Below, piece by piece: positions 1 to 12,500 of a DNA stretch of 64,000 nucleotides; position 1 is the first letter of the stretch; the number at the start of each line of letters is the position of its first letter. The notes under the pieces were generated by a model, which made no database searches, had not been told where the DNA came from, and was given only the letters and a program-made list of their open reading frames with translations. The stretch spans positions 124,001-188,000 of the forward strand of contig JNEU01001090.1 of assembly GCA_000697475.1 (NCBI GenBank), given 5' to 3'. Position numbers and translations under genes: made by a program. Source of the stretch: Lichtheimia corymbifera B2541. Taxonomy: Eukaryota > Mucoromycota > Mucoromycetes > Mucorales > Lichtheimiaceae.

Positions 1-2400
1 GGATTGAATGCTGATTATATTTACACATAGAGCCATCAATGCTTCTTATGGAGCGGTCGGCTGAACGCTATCCTTACATCACCGCCATCATGATGGAATT
101 CCTCAGATACGCTGTGGATGAATACTACCCGCCGCTGAAGGATTACATGGAAAAATGTGTCGCTTGTGGGATGCGTGTCATGTTGGAAAAGGGTGTCATC
201 AGGCAAGTCTTTTTGTTATATCGTGTCGTTATGGGGGTTTGTTATTCATATATTGTACAATAGGAGCCTTATGCCGATATACAACTGCCCACTGACCGAA
301 AAGTCGACACGCGATTGCATGCAAGCACTCTTTTCGCCTTTTCTTACATCCAAAGAATCGAAAGATGCCAATAATAACGCCTCGTCATTACCACAAATGC
401 CACCAGCAGCTTCCATATCCAGCCCCATACTTCAGTCACCCTCCATGTCTTCTTCGTCTTCCAACACGCCAACATCCCATAGACCCATTCCAGATACCAC
501 CAGTAAGACTGAGGAAGACCAACAACAACAACAGCCGTCTATCAATGAAAACCAGAATGGTGCGATGGAAGGATTAACACAACAAGAAGATGATGATGAT
601 GTCGCTCGTTATCCTTATGGTGAAAATGGTATGGCATTCAAGTTTTAATCGTGTAAGGTATCAAGAATAATTCACCTTTGGCTCTTTAGACACGATGGAA
701 AATCCAAAGACACCTCAACCTAACGACCACCAACCTCCAGCAGGGGAGCCAATGGCGATTGAGCAAGAGGATCAAGATGCGCAATTCATGGAGGGTGTAA
801 CGCCTGCAGAAGATACTTCACAGCCAGTGGTCGTGACAACGGACAAGGTGATGGATTCCAGTCAGTCTTATATGATGTTTGGCGACTCTATTGTTCGATT
901 CCAATCTGCCTGTTCATCCCTCGTATCAGGTCTTGAAGAAGAAGAAAAGCAACTCCAAATGACCATTGCAAAACGCAGTTTAAGAGAGGTGCTTGATGTC
1001 TATCTACGCATGGTATGAAAAAGAAAAGAAGCTCTCAGTGAACATTGCATCTCACATCACAGCAACAATTAGTCACTTTCCGGAGAAGCATTGGCATCGA
1101 GCATGGCTGAACAAATTTACCAGATATCCGACATGACCCTTTTGGAGCATGCATTTACAATCACGAGTGACAACTTGGATGATGTGATCGTCGATAGCTC
1201 ACAAGATCTGATGGATGTTCTCATGACGACGCTTTGGTCCGCTCACAAAAAAGAAGATGCGTCAGCTCGCACAAAGATGATGGATCTTTTATCGGCCCTT
1301 ACAAAGTCTATCAAGAACAGCAACCGGCATTTGGTGGGGATGCGTTGGTGGTCCTTTTTTGCGAGGTACGTTGATGCAAGTACAGGATCAAGGTTGGGAA
1401 TATTAACATGCAATGCAGTCGATTATCACAGCAGCAAGAGGCAAACAGTTGGATATCAAGTGTGATCGACTTGTATCGGATATTGGTATCGAATGGATAT
1501 GGCATGGCGGACGCTGGATTGTCTGAATGCTTGACACTCGATATGCAGGTAAGCCAACACATCCAAAATCATGGACCCGAATTGACATTTTTAAAGCTTC
1601 TCGCAGAGGTGAATACCCAGTATATCTTTGACATTCTACCCTTATTGTATGAATACATGCCGGCCTATACCATTGGCAACGTCGAATTAATCAAACTGCT
1701 GGCAGCTATGGTTGTTCCGGATCAGGTAGGGCTGAACCATCTGTTGGGGGTGATATCCATGGACTGACATTGGTTTATATAGCTTGGGAATATGGTATCA
1801 CTCATTCAAGCAGGGAAAATACAATGTTTCGGCGAGAGTATCAATACCAATCTCCTCGGTAAGTAGAAGGAAAGGTTTCTTTTTGGGAGAATACCTCTTT
1901 CTAACATGATGGCCATTATAGTGTCGTCATTTACCATGGAGACGTATGAGACCATTACGATATGGGAATTACTATCAGCAGAATTACGAGGACGTCAGGA
2001 ACGGATAGAAGAGTTTCTCAATAGCCCTGAAACCATTAATCTATTCCACACTCAAAGTATGATTGGGTCACGCACGTACACGAGAACCTTATCACTCACA
2101 CGCTATTTATCTCTAGATTTGAATGAGATCATGCCACAACTTTTATCATTACTAGCGACCGCACAACCTACGAGCCTACTTGTTGAAACATGCCTACAGC
2201 TCATTCCATCCTCCTCTCATGTCGAACAACGGAAAACCAACATACAACTTGTCATCAGCGCTTTGAGTTATTGGTACCGGATCGATAAAGCCAATCCACA
2301 CATACAACAAGCGATAGAAACACTTTCCAACATGATACGGAATGATCCTGATGAATCAATACGCCAATTTACAGAGTCTATTACCCGAATTACTAGCTAA
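1..2400 (+). CDS. INTS3: Integrator complex subunit 3 (INTS3), C-terminal two thirds; 5' end outside the window
   Basis: INTS3 is a subunit of Integrator, the nuclear complex that cleaves snRNA and promoter-proximal transcripts, and in animals also of the SOSS ssDNA-binding complex. Exons read by eye: 31-202, 264-628, 690-1012, 1073-1365, 1419-1548, 1597-1725, 1783-1858 and 1922-2400, giving about 654 residues with all phases closing; positions 1-30 look like the end of an intron. The call rests on family landmarks: PSMLLMERSAERYPYI and FLRYAVDEYYPPLKDY match the human segment around HPAITATLLDF and FYPPLEGH, and LGNMVSLIQAG plus ETITIWELLSAEL match the LVMFRKD and WETFEQYCAWQLF region. The middle holds a low-complexity acidic and Gln-rich insert. 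The second intron shown (203-263) is GC-AG. It converges on PDS5 with only 75 bp between stop codons. The N-terminal third lies upstream of the window. Confidence 0.85.
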
Positions 2401-2475
2401 TGAAAAAAGATGTATACTAGCCAAGTTGTTTTTATTGAAAAGTAAAGTGTTTGAATATGTGCAAAGGAAAATGAA

Positions 2476-5400
2476 TTAAGATGTCCGGGTTCGTTTGGCA
2501 GCAGAAGCACCATGCTCTACAGCAGTAGATTGTCCCGCTCGCTAAAATAGAAAAAAGGTTGATTAACATCACATACATTTGATCCATTGGACATACACAA
2601 CATCTTACCTTGTCACCCCCTTTGTCATACTGCTCTACATATGCAATAAATGATTCCGGCAGATAGTTCTTTTTCATCGTCTAATAGAACCCAAATGATG
2701 TCAGTTGTCAGTGACGATCCTACATATACATGCCCATACCTCGGTTTGTACTGCGCCTGACGGTAATGACTTGTACAATTTGGATTGCAAATGCACAGGC
2801 TCCTGGGATACATTGAGTGGCCATGATGAATCCTTACATTTACGATTGATCAGCAATGCTGCAAGGTCACTGAGACAATAGGAATTCTAGAGAGAGCATC
2901 CAAATGAGTATCTTGGTGGTGACTGTAATGTGTGTATTTACCTCGCTTTGTTCGATCGAGCGCACGTCTTTTGATAGTTTGATCTTTTGTGTGACATGAT
3001 ATAGATAGGCGACATTATCAGGTGATGCCACGCATGAGATAAAGAACTTGAGATATTGCATAAAGAGAACAAGGTCATTGTTGGATATGGAAAAGTCGGG
3101 ATGATGGGCGAGGATATGGATCAGTTGCATAAAGGATGTTTCCATGACCGTTGTTTCTACAAAGCAAAAGAAAGAGTAAGACCATGAGTATAACAACATT
3201 GCTTGTCGCGTACCTGACTTGTGTTTGGCAGCCCATTTTTCAATAAAGTATTTAACCTATTGACATAGATCAGTCAGTGCTGGATTGTATTACACAAAGA
3301 AAAACTTACCTGCTTGAACAACTGGCTTTCCACCTCGTGCGCCATCAAGAACAGGGATGAAAGATATCGATGATGCACCTCTTTGAGCCTCAAGCCTCGT
3401 ATAAGTGTGTTTGCATACTTTTCACGGACTTGATAACATGAATCCTGCAAGACCAAGCACATTTGTTCAAAGCGCTCCACGGATAATTGGTTTTCAAATT
3501 GTGGCATATGAGTCAGCTTGAGAGCACCTCTTACAGCAGCCAATCGAAGATGTGCCAATTCGGCCGCACTGATCAATGCTACCATTTAGTAACCATGGTC
3601 ATTTATATCCCTCCCCCCTTTTCCTTCATACCTGGTTTCATCAGCAAAGGCCGTGTCAGCTGAGCTGTTGATATAATCAAATAGCATTGCAAAGATCTCC
3701 TTGGCCAATTCCTCCTTGGGTTCAACGTCCAATGTGGTGCCCGCCAAATAGTTGATCAATAGCTCCAATCCAGCCATCTACCATTTGCCACGGGTTATCT
3801 CCCCCATTCGTAACCAGGAACATTGATTTTGCTTACCTTTGCTTTTGAGGAATCATCAAGATCATCATAGGGTAACCATTCTGGGTTGGATCGCTTGTTC
3901 TACATAGATGGTGTCAGCATGATGGGGGTTCACTCATTTGATATAGTCCAACTCACCTTTTTGGTTTCATATGTCATCAGTTTCTCGAAAATGAATTCAG
4001 TAACATCCTCAATGCAACCAGCCATGTGAACAGGCATGTATAACGCAAATTGGCCGAGGGATGCCAAAGCGGCAGCAATATCAACGAATGAGGTGGATAG
4101 GTTGTTGGCATTCACCTTTTAAGAGATCCGTTGAGTAAACCGAAAAGGATGAATACAATACCCATTTACCTGTATAACATCAGCACAAACGTCCACAGCA
4201 TCCATATGGGAGAGCACGATGGATGCATCCCGTGCCTGCTCTATATCCTGACCTTGTGCAATGGAGACAAGTTGATCGAGTAACTTTCTAACAATAGAGG
4301 TATCATGAGTAAAACATCAAAGGACCATGCTCAAAAAAAACTTACTGGTCATCGACATCGATCTTGACGCCATTGACAACTACTTGTGACAGCAATTCAA
4401 GGGCTCCTCGGGCTGCAATAGGTAAATCAGCCAAGTAGGTCTCCAATAATCTCATTCACGACTACTTACTGATATTTTCATTCTTGGAATGGGTCATGGT
4501 GCTCACCAAGTTGAACAAGAAAGAATCGTACATTGCTGGGAAGGTTTGTGAAATTTCCTAAACATCGCAAGTGAGTAAACATCTCATGCCAAATAGGATA
4601 GAATTGACGTACCGTAAGAAGTTCTTGTGCCATCACAACATGTTTGCTCTGGGTAGTGGATGATGATCTTCGAGAAGGCCGTTGGCTCGATACAATTGAG
4701 AATAGATGAGGGATGAGGCCTTTGTTGACAAGGGTAGGACAAGCACGTCGAAGTACAGGTTGTAATATTTCATGGATGCTCGAACTCTCGTCTTTGAGGC
4801 TGGTTGCAAGCTCACGCTGTTTTTTGTCAAACGTTAGCTCTCATTGTTTTCTTGGTCACGAAAAATAGACTTGCCTGGCTCTTGCGGATATCAACATAGT
4901 CATTGTTTGGATCGATGCATGTTTCAAAGAGTTCTCGAATATCTTCATCGTCAAGTAGTATATCCGAAAGACTTTGCATTGCACTTGACACCTTTGAACC
5001 TTCCGGGAATGTTGCTAACCATGAATGTAAGCCTACGTTTTCTCAGCGCGTAGAGGTGGGTGGCATACCTGCAATGCGTGTGGCAAGCGTTTCAATTTGA
5101 CTACGATCCACTTGAGCATCATCCACTTCCATATCCCCATTCTATTGAATCCATGATCAGCAAAACCAAACCAGGAGGGGGAAAGCAATGGAGGATCACT
5201 TACCGATTGCTTGCATGCGTCGATGAATTTACGGAGTGCTGCGATAAGACTATCCACGTTTACGTTGAGTGATACAGGTCGAATCATGCTACTGCCCATA
5301 TTTACCTTTTCTGCTTGCGGATGATACTGATGAATCCATACTTTGATCGCTCATCGACCATTTCCAGAATAGAAACTAGACGCTTTGTTCGCTCCAAATC

Positions 5401-7386
5401 ATCGTCCATAGGAGGGAAAATATACTCGTGCAACGTCTTTTCCACTAGAGCACTAAAATAAAAAGAATCAGCATCGTTCATTCTCATTCTCCATTCTTGA
5501 TGACTTACGTGACAGATACATCATCCACATAAACGCAGTAAAGTACACTTTCGGGTATCCATCCAAGCTTGGAAACAGCACTTTCATCGTTTTCTTGACT
5601 AGAGGAGCCATTGAATGTTGAGCGACACATGAATAAGCGTTATTTGATTTGACACCTACATTCTGGGATAGGCTGCATGGTAGAGCGAACCAAGGGTAGA
5701 CATGGCTACTTTGCGTACAGATGACTAAAGACGCATCGCTTAGTATACCCATAGAGCGCACAGCATAGTATTTTACCTTTTTATCCTTGCATCTTGCTGC
5801 AATTTCTTGAAGCAACTTGATATCAACGTGATCGATAATGTGATCCAGGTTCATCTCTCCAATCACTCGACAAGCGACTGCTCGCACCTTTTCTTCTGGA
5901 TCCAACAATCTGTCCTTGAGGTACTCTATCAAAAAGAACAACTTTTAGGATCCGGCATCTTAGGTGTGTATATCACTCCCTACCATTCAAGGTGGCTATT
6001 GCAAAGTAATGCGACTCGAAAATGTTGGCAGCGCTTTCGATCCACTTGATACGCAATTGTACCGCCTTGTCATTGCGTCTATATAGACACGATGAGATTC
6101 ACATAACTCCTAGGTTCCAAATCAATTGCTGCTTACCTTCCCAACCATGTCTTCCATACACTTGGATAGCGTTGATGTAAGTTGGATCGCTTTTCACATA
6201 GCATGCCACCGATGGTCTCTGTAGCCAATACGCGAATCGTGAAATCATCCACCTTCATTTCTTCCTCCAATTGTGGCACCACGTTCAACAAGAGATCAGG
6301 GACCACAGAATGTACTTTTTGAATAAGTCGATGCACCTTTTGCAATTCCTCGATATCCTCAGTTGATCCATCACTTTTGCTCATGGCCATCAATGCATCT
6401 GAGAAATACTATATATGTATATACGAAACAATGAGAAGGTAGATGACTTTGGAGGGGGTGGGAAAAAGACATATTACCTGACAAACATGACGTTGCATGA
6501 CATCTGTACAAGCACGAGCCAAATCCACAGCCATGGAATTATGTGAGTCGGGTGAATCGATGTGCTATTTCTCATGTCAGTACATGGGCATGAATCCATA
6601 TCCCCCCGCCAACCTTCCATTACCTTTTGAATCTGCTCCAGTGTCATTTCAATCACATCTTCGGATAAGGTTTCGCTTTCATCCACAAGCATCACCATCA
6701 ATTCTGTCATGCACACCAAGATATTCCGGGTAACATTGGCACTATAAAGGTTGGGACATGTCAGCTAGTTCCTTTTCATGGATTGCATTTGAATCAACAC
6801 ATACTCGCCCAGTTCATAAAAGGTCTTGATAAATTGTGTGGTCAATTCTTCAGCATTGTCGAGATCGCCAATAATGATAATACTCTTGACAGTGGAAAGT
6901 GATTCGAGAAGATAAAAGTAGCGTTGAAAGTTGGGATCTTCTTGATGCTTGTCAAGATGCTTAATCTCGGATATGAACAATTGAAAGATGCTCTATAGGC
7001 ATGTTAGTATAGAAAGGATAGCGAGAAAAATGATACATACCTTGAGCTCTGTCTCGTCATAGGGTGCATCGGGTGCATATAAACGCAGGATATCAGCTAA
7101 GCAACACACTGCTAGGGCTCTCACGGATTCGGACGAATGGCGCATAATCTTTGGATGAACCAGGTCTCTGGCAACCTCATTGAGCGAGTCCTTGTCCACC
7201 AGATCTTGATCGAATGCCTTTAATAGTCCATGCAAAGTCTAAAAGCATATGCATGTGTCAGTAGTTGTAGTTTGTCGTACCTATTTTTTATAAACTTGCC
7301 TCGAGCTTGGGAATGAGTTCTGCTGTTACGAGTCGAGTGGTGATAAGGCGAGATTCGAACACCAATTGATGTCTGTCGATATCCAT
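2476..7386 (-). CDS. PDS5: Sister chromatid cohesion regulator PDS5
   Basis: PDS5 is a HEAT-repeat protein that binds cohesin and controls its loading, release and acetylation on chromosomes. The protein is split over roughly two dozen exons. Near the N-terminus it has HQLVFESRLI, then VRALAVCCLADILRLYAPDAPY (about 7060-7140), the best-known PDS5 signature, followed by SIFQLFISEIKHL. The C-terminal part has NLYVLSDLAALL and LPESFIAYVEQY, also typical of the family, and ends in a short basic tail AAKRTRTS. The start at 7386 (MDIDRHQL) is the first ATG in frame; the frame stays open upstream to about 7509, but only with a GTG. The gene diverges from the mitochondrial TPR gene across about 510 bp that contain two perfect E2F-type sites, which would fit S-phase expression (inference). 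Confidence 0.93.
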
Positions 7387-7897
7387 GTTGCAAGAGAACT
7401 CGACGTGGATCGGGGGGTAGTAAGGAAGAAAGGGGGGAGGACACCCTACGCGATTTCGCGTCTGTCTTGGAACTTTACACGCGCCTGGCTGCTGCGCGTT
7501 TGAAATCACCTGTCATTGGATCGGTATTTTGGACAAGGTGCATCCATCCATTTATATCAATAGATGTACTTGATATTTGATACAACCCCAAATAGAATGC
7601 TACAGGAAAGATAACCTTGTTGTGAATCTAACAATGTACCTTGTATCATTATAGTCTGCACAACAAATAGCCCTTTTCGATGGATCTCTTTATTCATCTT
7701 CATTACTCATTATCTGAGAATACTAGCTACATTACTGTTTGAAGGTCCAATGCGCCAAATGCGTTAAATGCGCCAAATGCGTTAAATGGTATTATATTGT
7801 ATGGGATATGATTTTGGGGAGGAGCATCACATGACCATTGTGTCAAAAGGCTTGATGGGCGGGCGGGAAATCGTTGCAGTCACTCTCTTGTCTTACC
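7387..7897. promoter_or_regulatory. Shared upstream region of PDS5 and the TPR gene, with an 18-bp direct repeat carrying two E2F-type sites
   Basis: The region between the divergent starts holds two adjacent perfect copies of the 18-mer TGCGCCAAATGCGTTAAA (7751-7768 and 7769-7786). Each contains GCGCCAAA, the reverse complement of the E2F consensus TTTGGCGC. Separate CG-rich words (TACGCGATTTCGCGT near 7446, ACACGCGCC near 7480) lie close to the PDS5 start. The repeat is 110 bp from the TPR start and about 365 bp from the PDS5 start, so it may serve either gene. No other gene is seen here. Confidence 0.5.
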
Positions 7898-9205
7898 ATG
7901 TTTCTTTCAAGGACAACAGCAGCAGCAGCAGGACGTGGACTCTTACGGCAACGACCATGTGCATTCATTCGACGACGTGGGATGGCATCACCGGCACCTC
8001 AATTCACCACCAATCCATCGGGTGCAGCATTCAAAAAGCTTGGGTCACAAATGAAACGAGCAGTTAAAATCAGCGGCATCACGGTAGCCTCGTTGACACT
8101 GGCTACGGCTATTGCTTGGCAGTCCTATCACTTGTATATCGAACATAATTTACAAGAGACACCGAGTGAATTGACTTATACGGCACGTAATCTCTTGCAT
8201 GGCGCTTATATCCGAGAGCATGTATCACCTGACTATGAAATGGCGGCCATGTATGTACGCGAAGTGCTCCGTATCGCATTGGAGGAACAGCATCTTGATG
8301 AGCATTCGGATGTGGTGATCCGATTACGACTTCGATTAGCCGAGGATGAAAACCGTGCAGGCAATGTCCTTGACAGTATCACTGAATATACACGTGCATG
8401 GATGCTTCTATCTACTACCACCAACAACCAAGATGATGAGATCAAAATGACTACAGCCAAGCAGATTGGCGACTTGTATTTACGTATTGGTGATTACAGT
8501 GGTGCTGAAGAGTTCCTTGCATGGGCATTCCATAAAGCACAACAACAACAACAAAAAGTGGATCCATTCCTGCGTGTAACCATCACCTGTTCCTTGGCAA
8601 GTCTGTACGCCATGCAGCATGAATTCAAACTCGCCATGCCTTTGTTATTATCAGCACTGAAACAAATCCCTGAGGAGGAGAGCTCAAGTCAATGGACATG
8701 CATGAAGGGTATTATCCAGAACCAATTGAGTGAATGCATGTATGGTATGGGCAAGTCGGAAGAAGCTTTGGGCTGGGCACAAGCATCACTGGAATCATGT
8801 ACGAGGGGTGAAACCATGGACAAGGACGATAAACCCAATCGTGATTGCCAGGAATGTGGTGGTGTTGTCTCCAATAATCTTGGCATGATGCTCGAGGTAA
8901 GAATAATGGCGTTGTTTACGGGTTCATGTAATCAATGTATGTACTCAAGATGGTATTTAAAGCTCAAGGGAGAATTCGACGATGCAGTACGATATTACCA
9001 ACAAGCCGTCACCTTTGCTGCTTCAGCAGCTGATCTTGCAGGCCAGGATCAATATAGCATGAATGCTGCACGACTCAAGGAACAAATCCAAAATCAAAAG
9101 AATGCAGGCGTCACAGTAGCAAGCGATATCACAGCAGCCATTGAACCCGAACCAGCCAAAAAACCAGCTTCCTTTTCAGCATGGATGAGCAAATTGTGGA
9201 AATAG
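7898..9205 (+). CDS. Mitochondrial inner-membrane TPR protein, Mgr3-like
   Basis: Two exons, 7898-8896 and 8963-9205, encode 413 residues. The start is the first ATG (MFLSRTT). The N-terminus is Arg/Ala-rich and lacks acidic residues for about 45 residues, as in a mitochondrial presequence. One hydrophobic helix follows (VKISGITVASLTLATAIAW), and then mostly helical sequence with TPR-like pairs such as AKQIGDLYLRIGDYSGAEEFL, LASLYAMQHEFKLAMPLLL and LKGEFDDAVRYYQQA. This layout matches fungal Mgr3, a TPR adaptor of the i-AAA protease that acts on the intermembrane-space side; that assignment is family inference. The single intron (8897-8962, GTAAGA...TTTAAAG) is 66 nt with no stop, so its retention would insert 22 residues in frame. 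It converges on the RhoGEF gene 330 bp downstream. Confidence 0.6.
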   Translation: MFLSRTTAAAAGRGLLRQRPCAFIRRRGMASPAPQFTTNPSGAAFKKLGSQMKRAVKISGITVASLTLATAIAWQSYHLYIEHNLQETPSELTYTARNLLHGAYIREHVSPDYEMAAMYVREVLRIALEEQHLDEHSDVVIRLRLRLAEDENRAGNVLDSITEYTRAWMLLSTTTNNQDDEIKMTTAKQIGDLYLRIGDYSGAEEFLAWAFHKAQQQQQKVDPFLRVTITCSLASLYAMQHEFKLAMPLLLSALKQIPEEESSSQWTCMKGIIQNQLSECMYGMGKSEEALGWAQASLESCTRGETMDKDDKPNRDCQECGGVVSNNLGMMLEVRIMALFTGSCNQCMYSRWYLKLKGEFDDAVRYYQQAVTFAASAADLAGQDQYSMNAARLKEQIQNQKNAGVTVASDITAAIEPEPAKKPASFSAWMSKLWK

Positions 9206-9535
9206 ATCTTACTACATATACTTGTCTTTTTTTATGTATGATTGGGCATAAAGTGATGAGAGTGCTTTTTCTGTACAGAAAAGACAATAAACAAATAGAG
9301 TGCTTTGTACAAAACGAGGAGGAGGGATGATGACAAGGTCATAGGAAACATCTATCTACAATAATCATAAGTGTGCGGTTGGGTTGTGTTGAAAAGTGGC
9401 ATATCCAAAGGGAGTAAAAGAAGGTATATGATGTATATATGTACGAGGTTGGGTGGTGATCAAGGGATGTACGTGCGTGTGTGTGTGCGTGTGTGTGTGC
9501 GTTTGTGTGTATGTGGAAGAAGAATAGTATAGTAT
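9206..9535. other. Intergenic 3' region between convergent genes
   Basis: Shared 3' flank of the TPR and RhoGEF genes. It contains an AATAAA-like word (ACAATAAAC near 9285) and a GT-rich microsatellite around 9474-9510. No gene is seen. Confidence 0.5.
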
Positions 9536-12500
9536 TTACAGGGTGCCTTTGAGTTCAACCATACGGTTTTTGAGATCACTACAAAAGGTGGGGGAGGGGA
9601 AACGTATGTTCAGTAAAAAGGGAAGGGGGTCGTGTGATCTTTCTTCAGCGTCAGCTTACCTTGCACAACGATCCCAGTAATCTCGTTCCGCTTGAGCTTC
9701 CTTGAGCTTCCGAGCAAGTTCATTTTCAGCATTCATGCTGGCTGAAGAACTCTGACGTCGATCTTGTCGAAAAGTGCCAAGAGCAGTAGCAATCTCTTCC
9801 AGCTCGCTATTGAATTTCTAAAAAAGAATCAATCAGTCAGACATTGGTTGTGGGTGAATGTATGATATATATACACAACTTACATTGCACAAGGAATAGG
9901 AACGCTCGTGATCATTCTCTTCAGTAGCGCGCTATAGAATGATGATATCAATATGCAACGTCATTAATGTGAAACCTTGTATTAAAATACTTACAGCTTG
10001 CAACGATTCACTTAAATGAGCAAGACGATCACTAAGGGAACGACATTTTTCAATCACTTGCTGGTTATGGCGATCGTTGCGTGGTGATGAGGTCGTAGAA
10101 GCAGCACCAGCAGTATCCATGGTGGGAACCACATTATAGGCCGTGCTGGAAGGTCTTTCTTGTTGAATGCTTTGGCGTCGCATAGTCCGTTCATTCTTTT
10201 GCGCACGCAACAATTCTTGCACCTTGCGTAAAGCATCAGCATTGGTTTCAGTAAAAGACCCCATGCGTGGTGGAGGCGAATACTAAAAGTACCATGTTAA
10301 CAATTCTTATCCATGGATGTATGTTGTGTGCGTTTACGTTACCTTTGCCGATTCCAGATCCTCAAAGCTTATGGAACTGCGAGTGCTATGACTTGCCAAG
10401 GTTGATACGCCATTGTTATAATGATTGGAGAATGCCAAACTTGGTGTGGATGAACGAGTACTGCTTCGGCTCGATGGGCGAGACAATGATTCGGCCTCCA
10501 TTTCCGGTGAGCGACCACTACTGGCATAGCTACCTCTACGAGGCCCACCCATTGTTCTCATCGGATGCACGGCTTCCGATTCCTATTATACAATCATTAT
10601 GAGTAATCATGTATATGTATGACGGCATGCACATACCTGATCAAGGGGACCAAGACCACGATATCGGTTAGCTTGACTTTCGGCATAGGACAAGAGCATT
10701 GAGGATGATGATGGTGGTGTACCTGGGTTCGGGTACATGGAGATGGTATCCAATGCTATAACAACAACGTGAAATGAGTTTCAAAGAAAAATGGTGGGGT
10801 CATTAACAATAATAATACCTTCTTGATGTGGGCTTGATACCATGGTAGGTCTTTGCAAGACCGATTCGGATAAACACAAGGAGGCTGGTAAAGCGGATAC
10901 CACTTTGCGGCGTTGTTGTTGTGCTGAGCCTGTACGATGATGATGGTGCTGATCAACAGCAGCCATATGCACTGATTCGCTGGAGCTGTTGGTCAAGCTC
11001 TTGGATAATGTGGTGGAAGCTGAGCTACTTGTCATGCTGCTAGAGCGAGAACGTGAACGTCGTGTGGCAAAGCCCAAGAAATCTCTGGCACCCATACTAC
11101 CACGTCGACCACCACCACCTCCTCCTCCTGATGATGACGAAGATGATGAAATAGGAGAGGATCGTGATGATGAGGGTTGTACTTGGCTTTGACCACCACC
11201 AGCAGTGGGTGATGATGAGCGAGAATGGCTTTTGCCAAAGATACTCGACAAGGTGGGAATGCTTGTAGAACGAGACAAGGAGCGGGATCGTGATCGTGAT
11301 CGTGAACGACTACGTGAACGACTACGACGAGGACGTGCTTCCAAATCACCATCATGCACATGGATAAAATCATGGCTGGCTCGTAAATGACGTTCACATA
11401 AAACAACTAGAGAACAGGGTGAGTAATGAGGAGAGGATGGATGTTTTTTTGAGTTACTTACTATTGTTCCAAAAGACCCATTGGAAAAGTTGGTTTGGTT
11501 TGCCATCGGAACCCGGCACTTGTTTGGTTGTAGCAATGGAAGGAATGGATTGTACAATATCACGACTTGGCTTCAGAGGCACTTTGCTCATGATACTAAA
11601 TCGGAAGCCACCCGGTCCACCTTGTACAAGTGCCACAATCCATGGCGTTATTGGGCGTGCGCCGCTGCTGCGGAATAGCGTCTTGAGATTCACCGATTTG
11701 CCTTCTTCAACATACACCACAGCAATGTTATTCTAGAACCAATGTTTAGCCAAAAGCCACTCTTCATTGATAGAATCATGCTTATACCTTGTAATTGGCT
11801 CTTGTGTAGCTAATTGAGTCATAAAGATTGGTATAAACATTCATGTCGCACCATTGACGGTGAAGCGCCTCATCGCGTTCATCTAAAAGTGGCGTTATTG
11901 TTACCCATCTACGTCATTGACATACAGGTTTGAGATGTTTTTTTTATCCCAGCTCAACTTACCGTAACGACGAACCAATGTTTGGGCGTGTTGGAAATCG
12001 TGAATGAAATCTTGAAGGGTTTGTGAACACGTGCTTTCTGAATCTTTGGGTGAAGTGACCTGAAACAAACGAGGGCCTTTGCGAAAGAATGTTTCAAATG
12101 ACTCTTCTGTTTCCACTGGACCTGGGCCATGTTGTTGTGATGTCGAGGCACAAAGCAGAAATGAGCTTGGGATATCTATACACACATAATGAGCCTCTTT
12201 TTTTCATTGTGAGCCGCCGCCTCCTTGAAACGGTACCTGATGCACCCTTGAATAGCTGGATTTGTTCAATGTCAACCCAACCACGGAACTTTAGGCATTG
12301 ATCCTTTTTGATGTTGCGCATTAAAAAGCCGTTGTCATTGCGTTTTGTGCTGCTGCTATCCAGGTCGAGTAGGTCAACGCCACGGGTATGATGATTTGGT
12401 CGCTCGGCGATCAAGATTTTGTCTGCCAGCAGAAACATGGTAACAGGACGTTTTGGCTTGCTTGTCTCACGATGCAACTCGGTAGCATCCAAGTGGGTGA

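Noticed and set aside
7365..7509. Upstream extension of PDS5 to 7509
   Set aside because: The extension has no ATG (it opens with GTG) and is CG-rich promoter-like sequence; the ATG at 7386 begins the conserved region.
10781..11563. Long minus-strand Ser/Arg-rich frame as an SR splicing factor
   Set aside because: No RRM is present and the frame continues the RhoGEF coding sequence between its splice sites.
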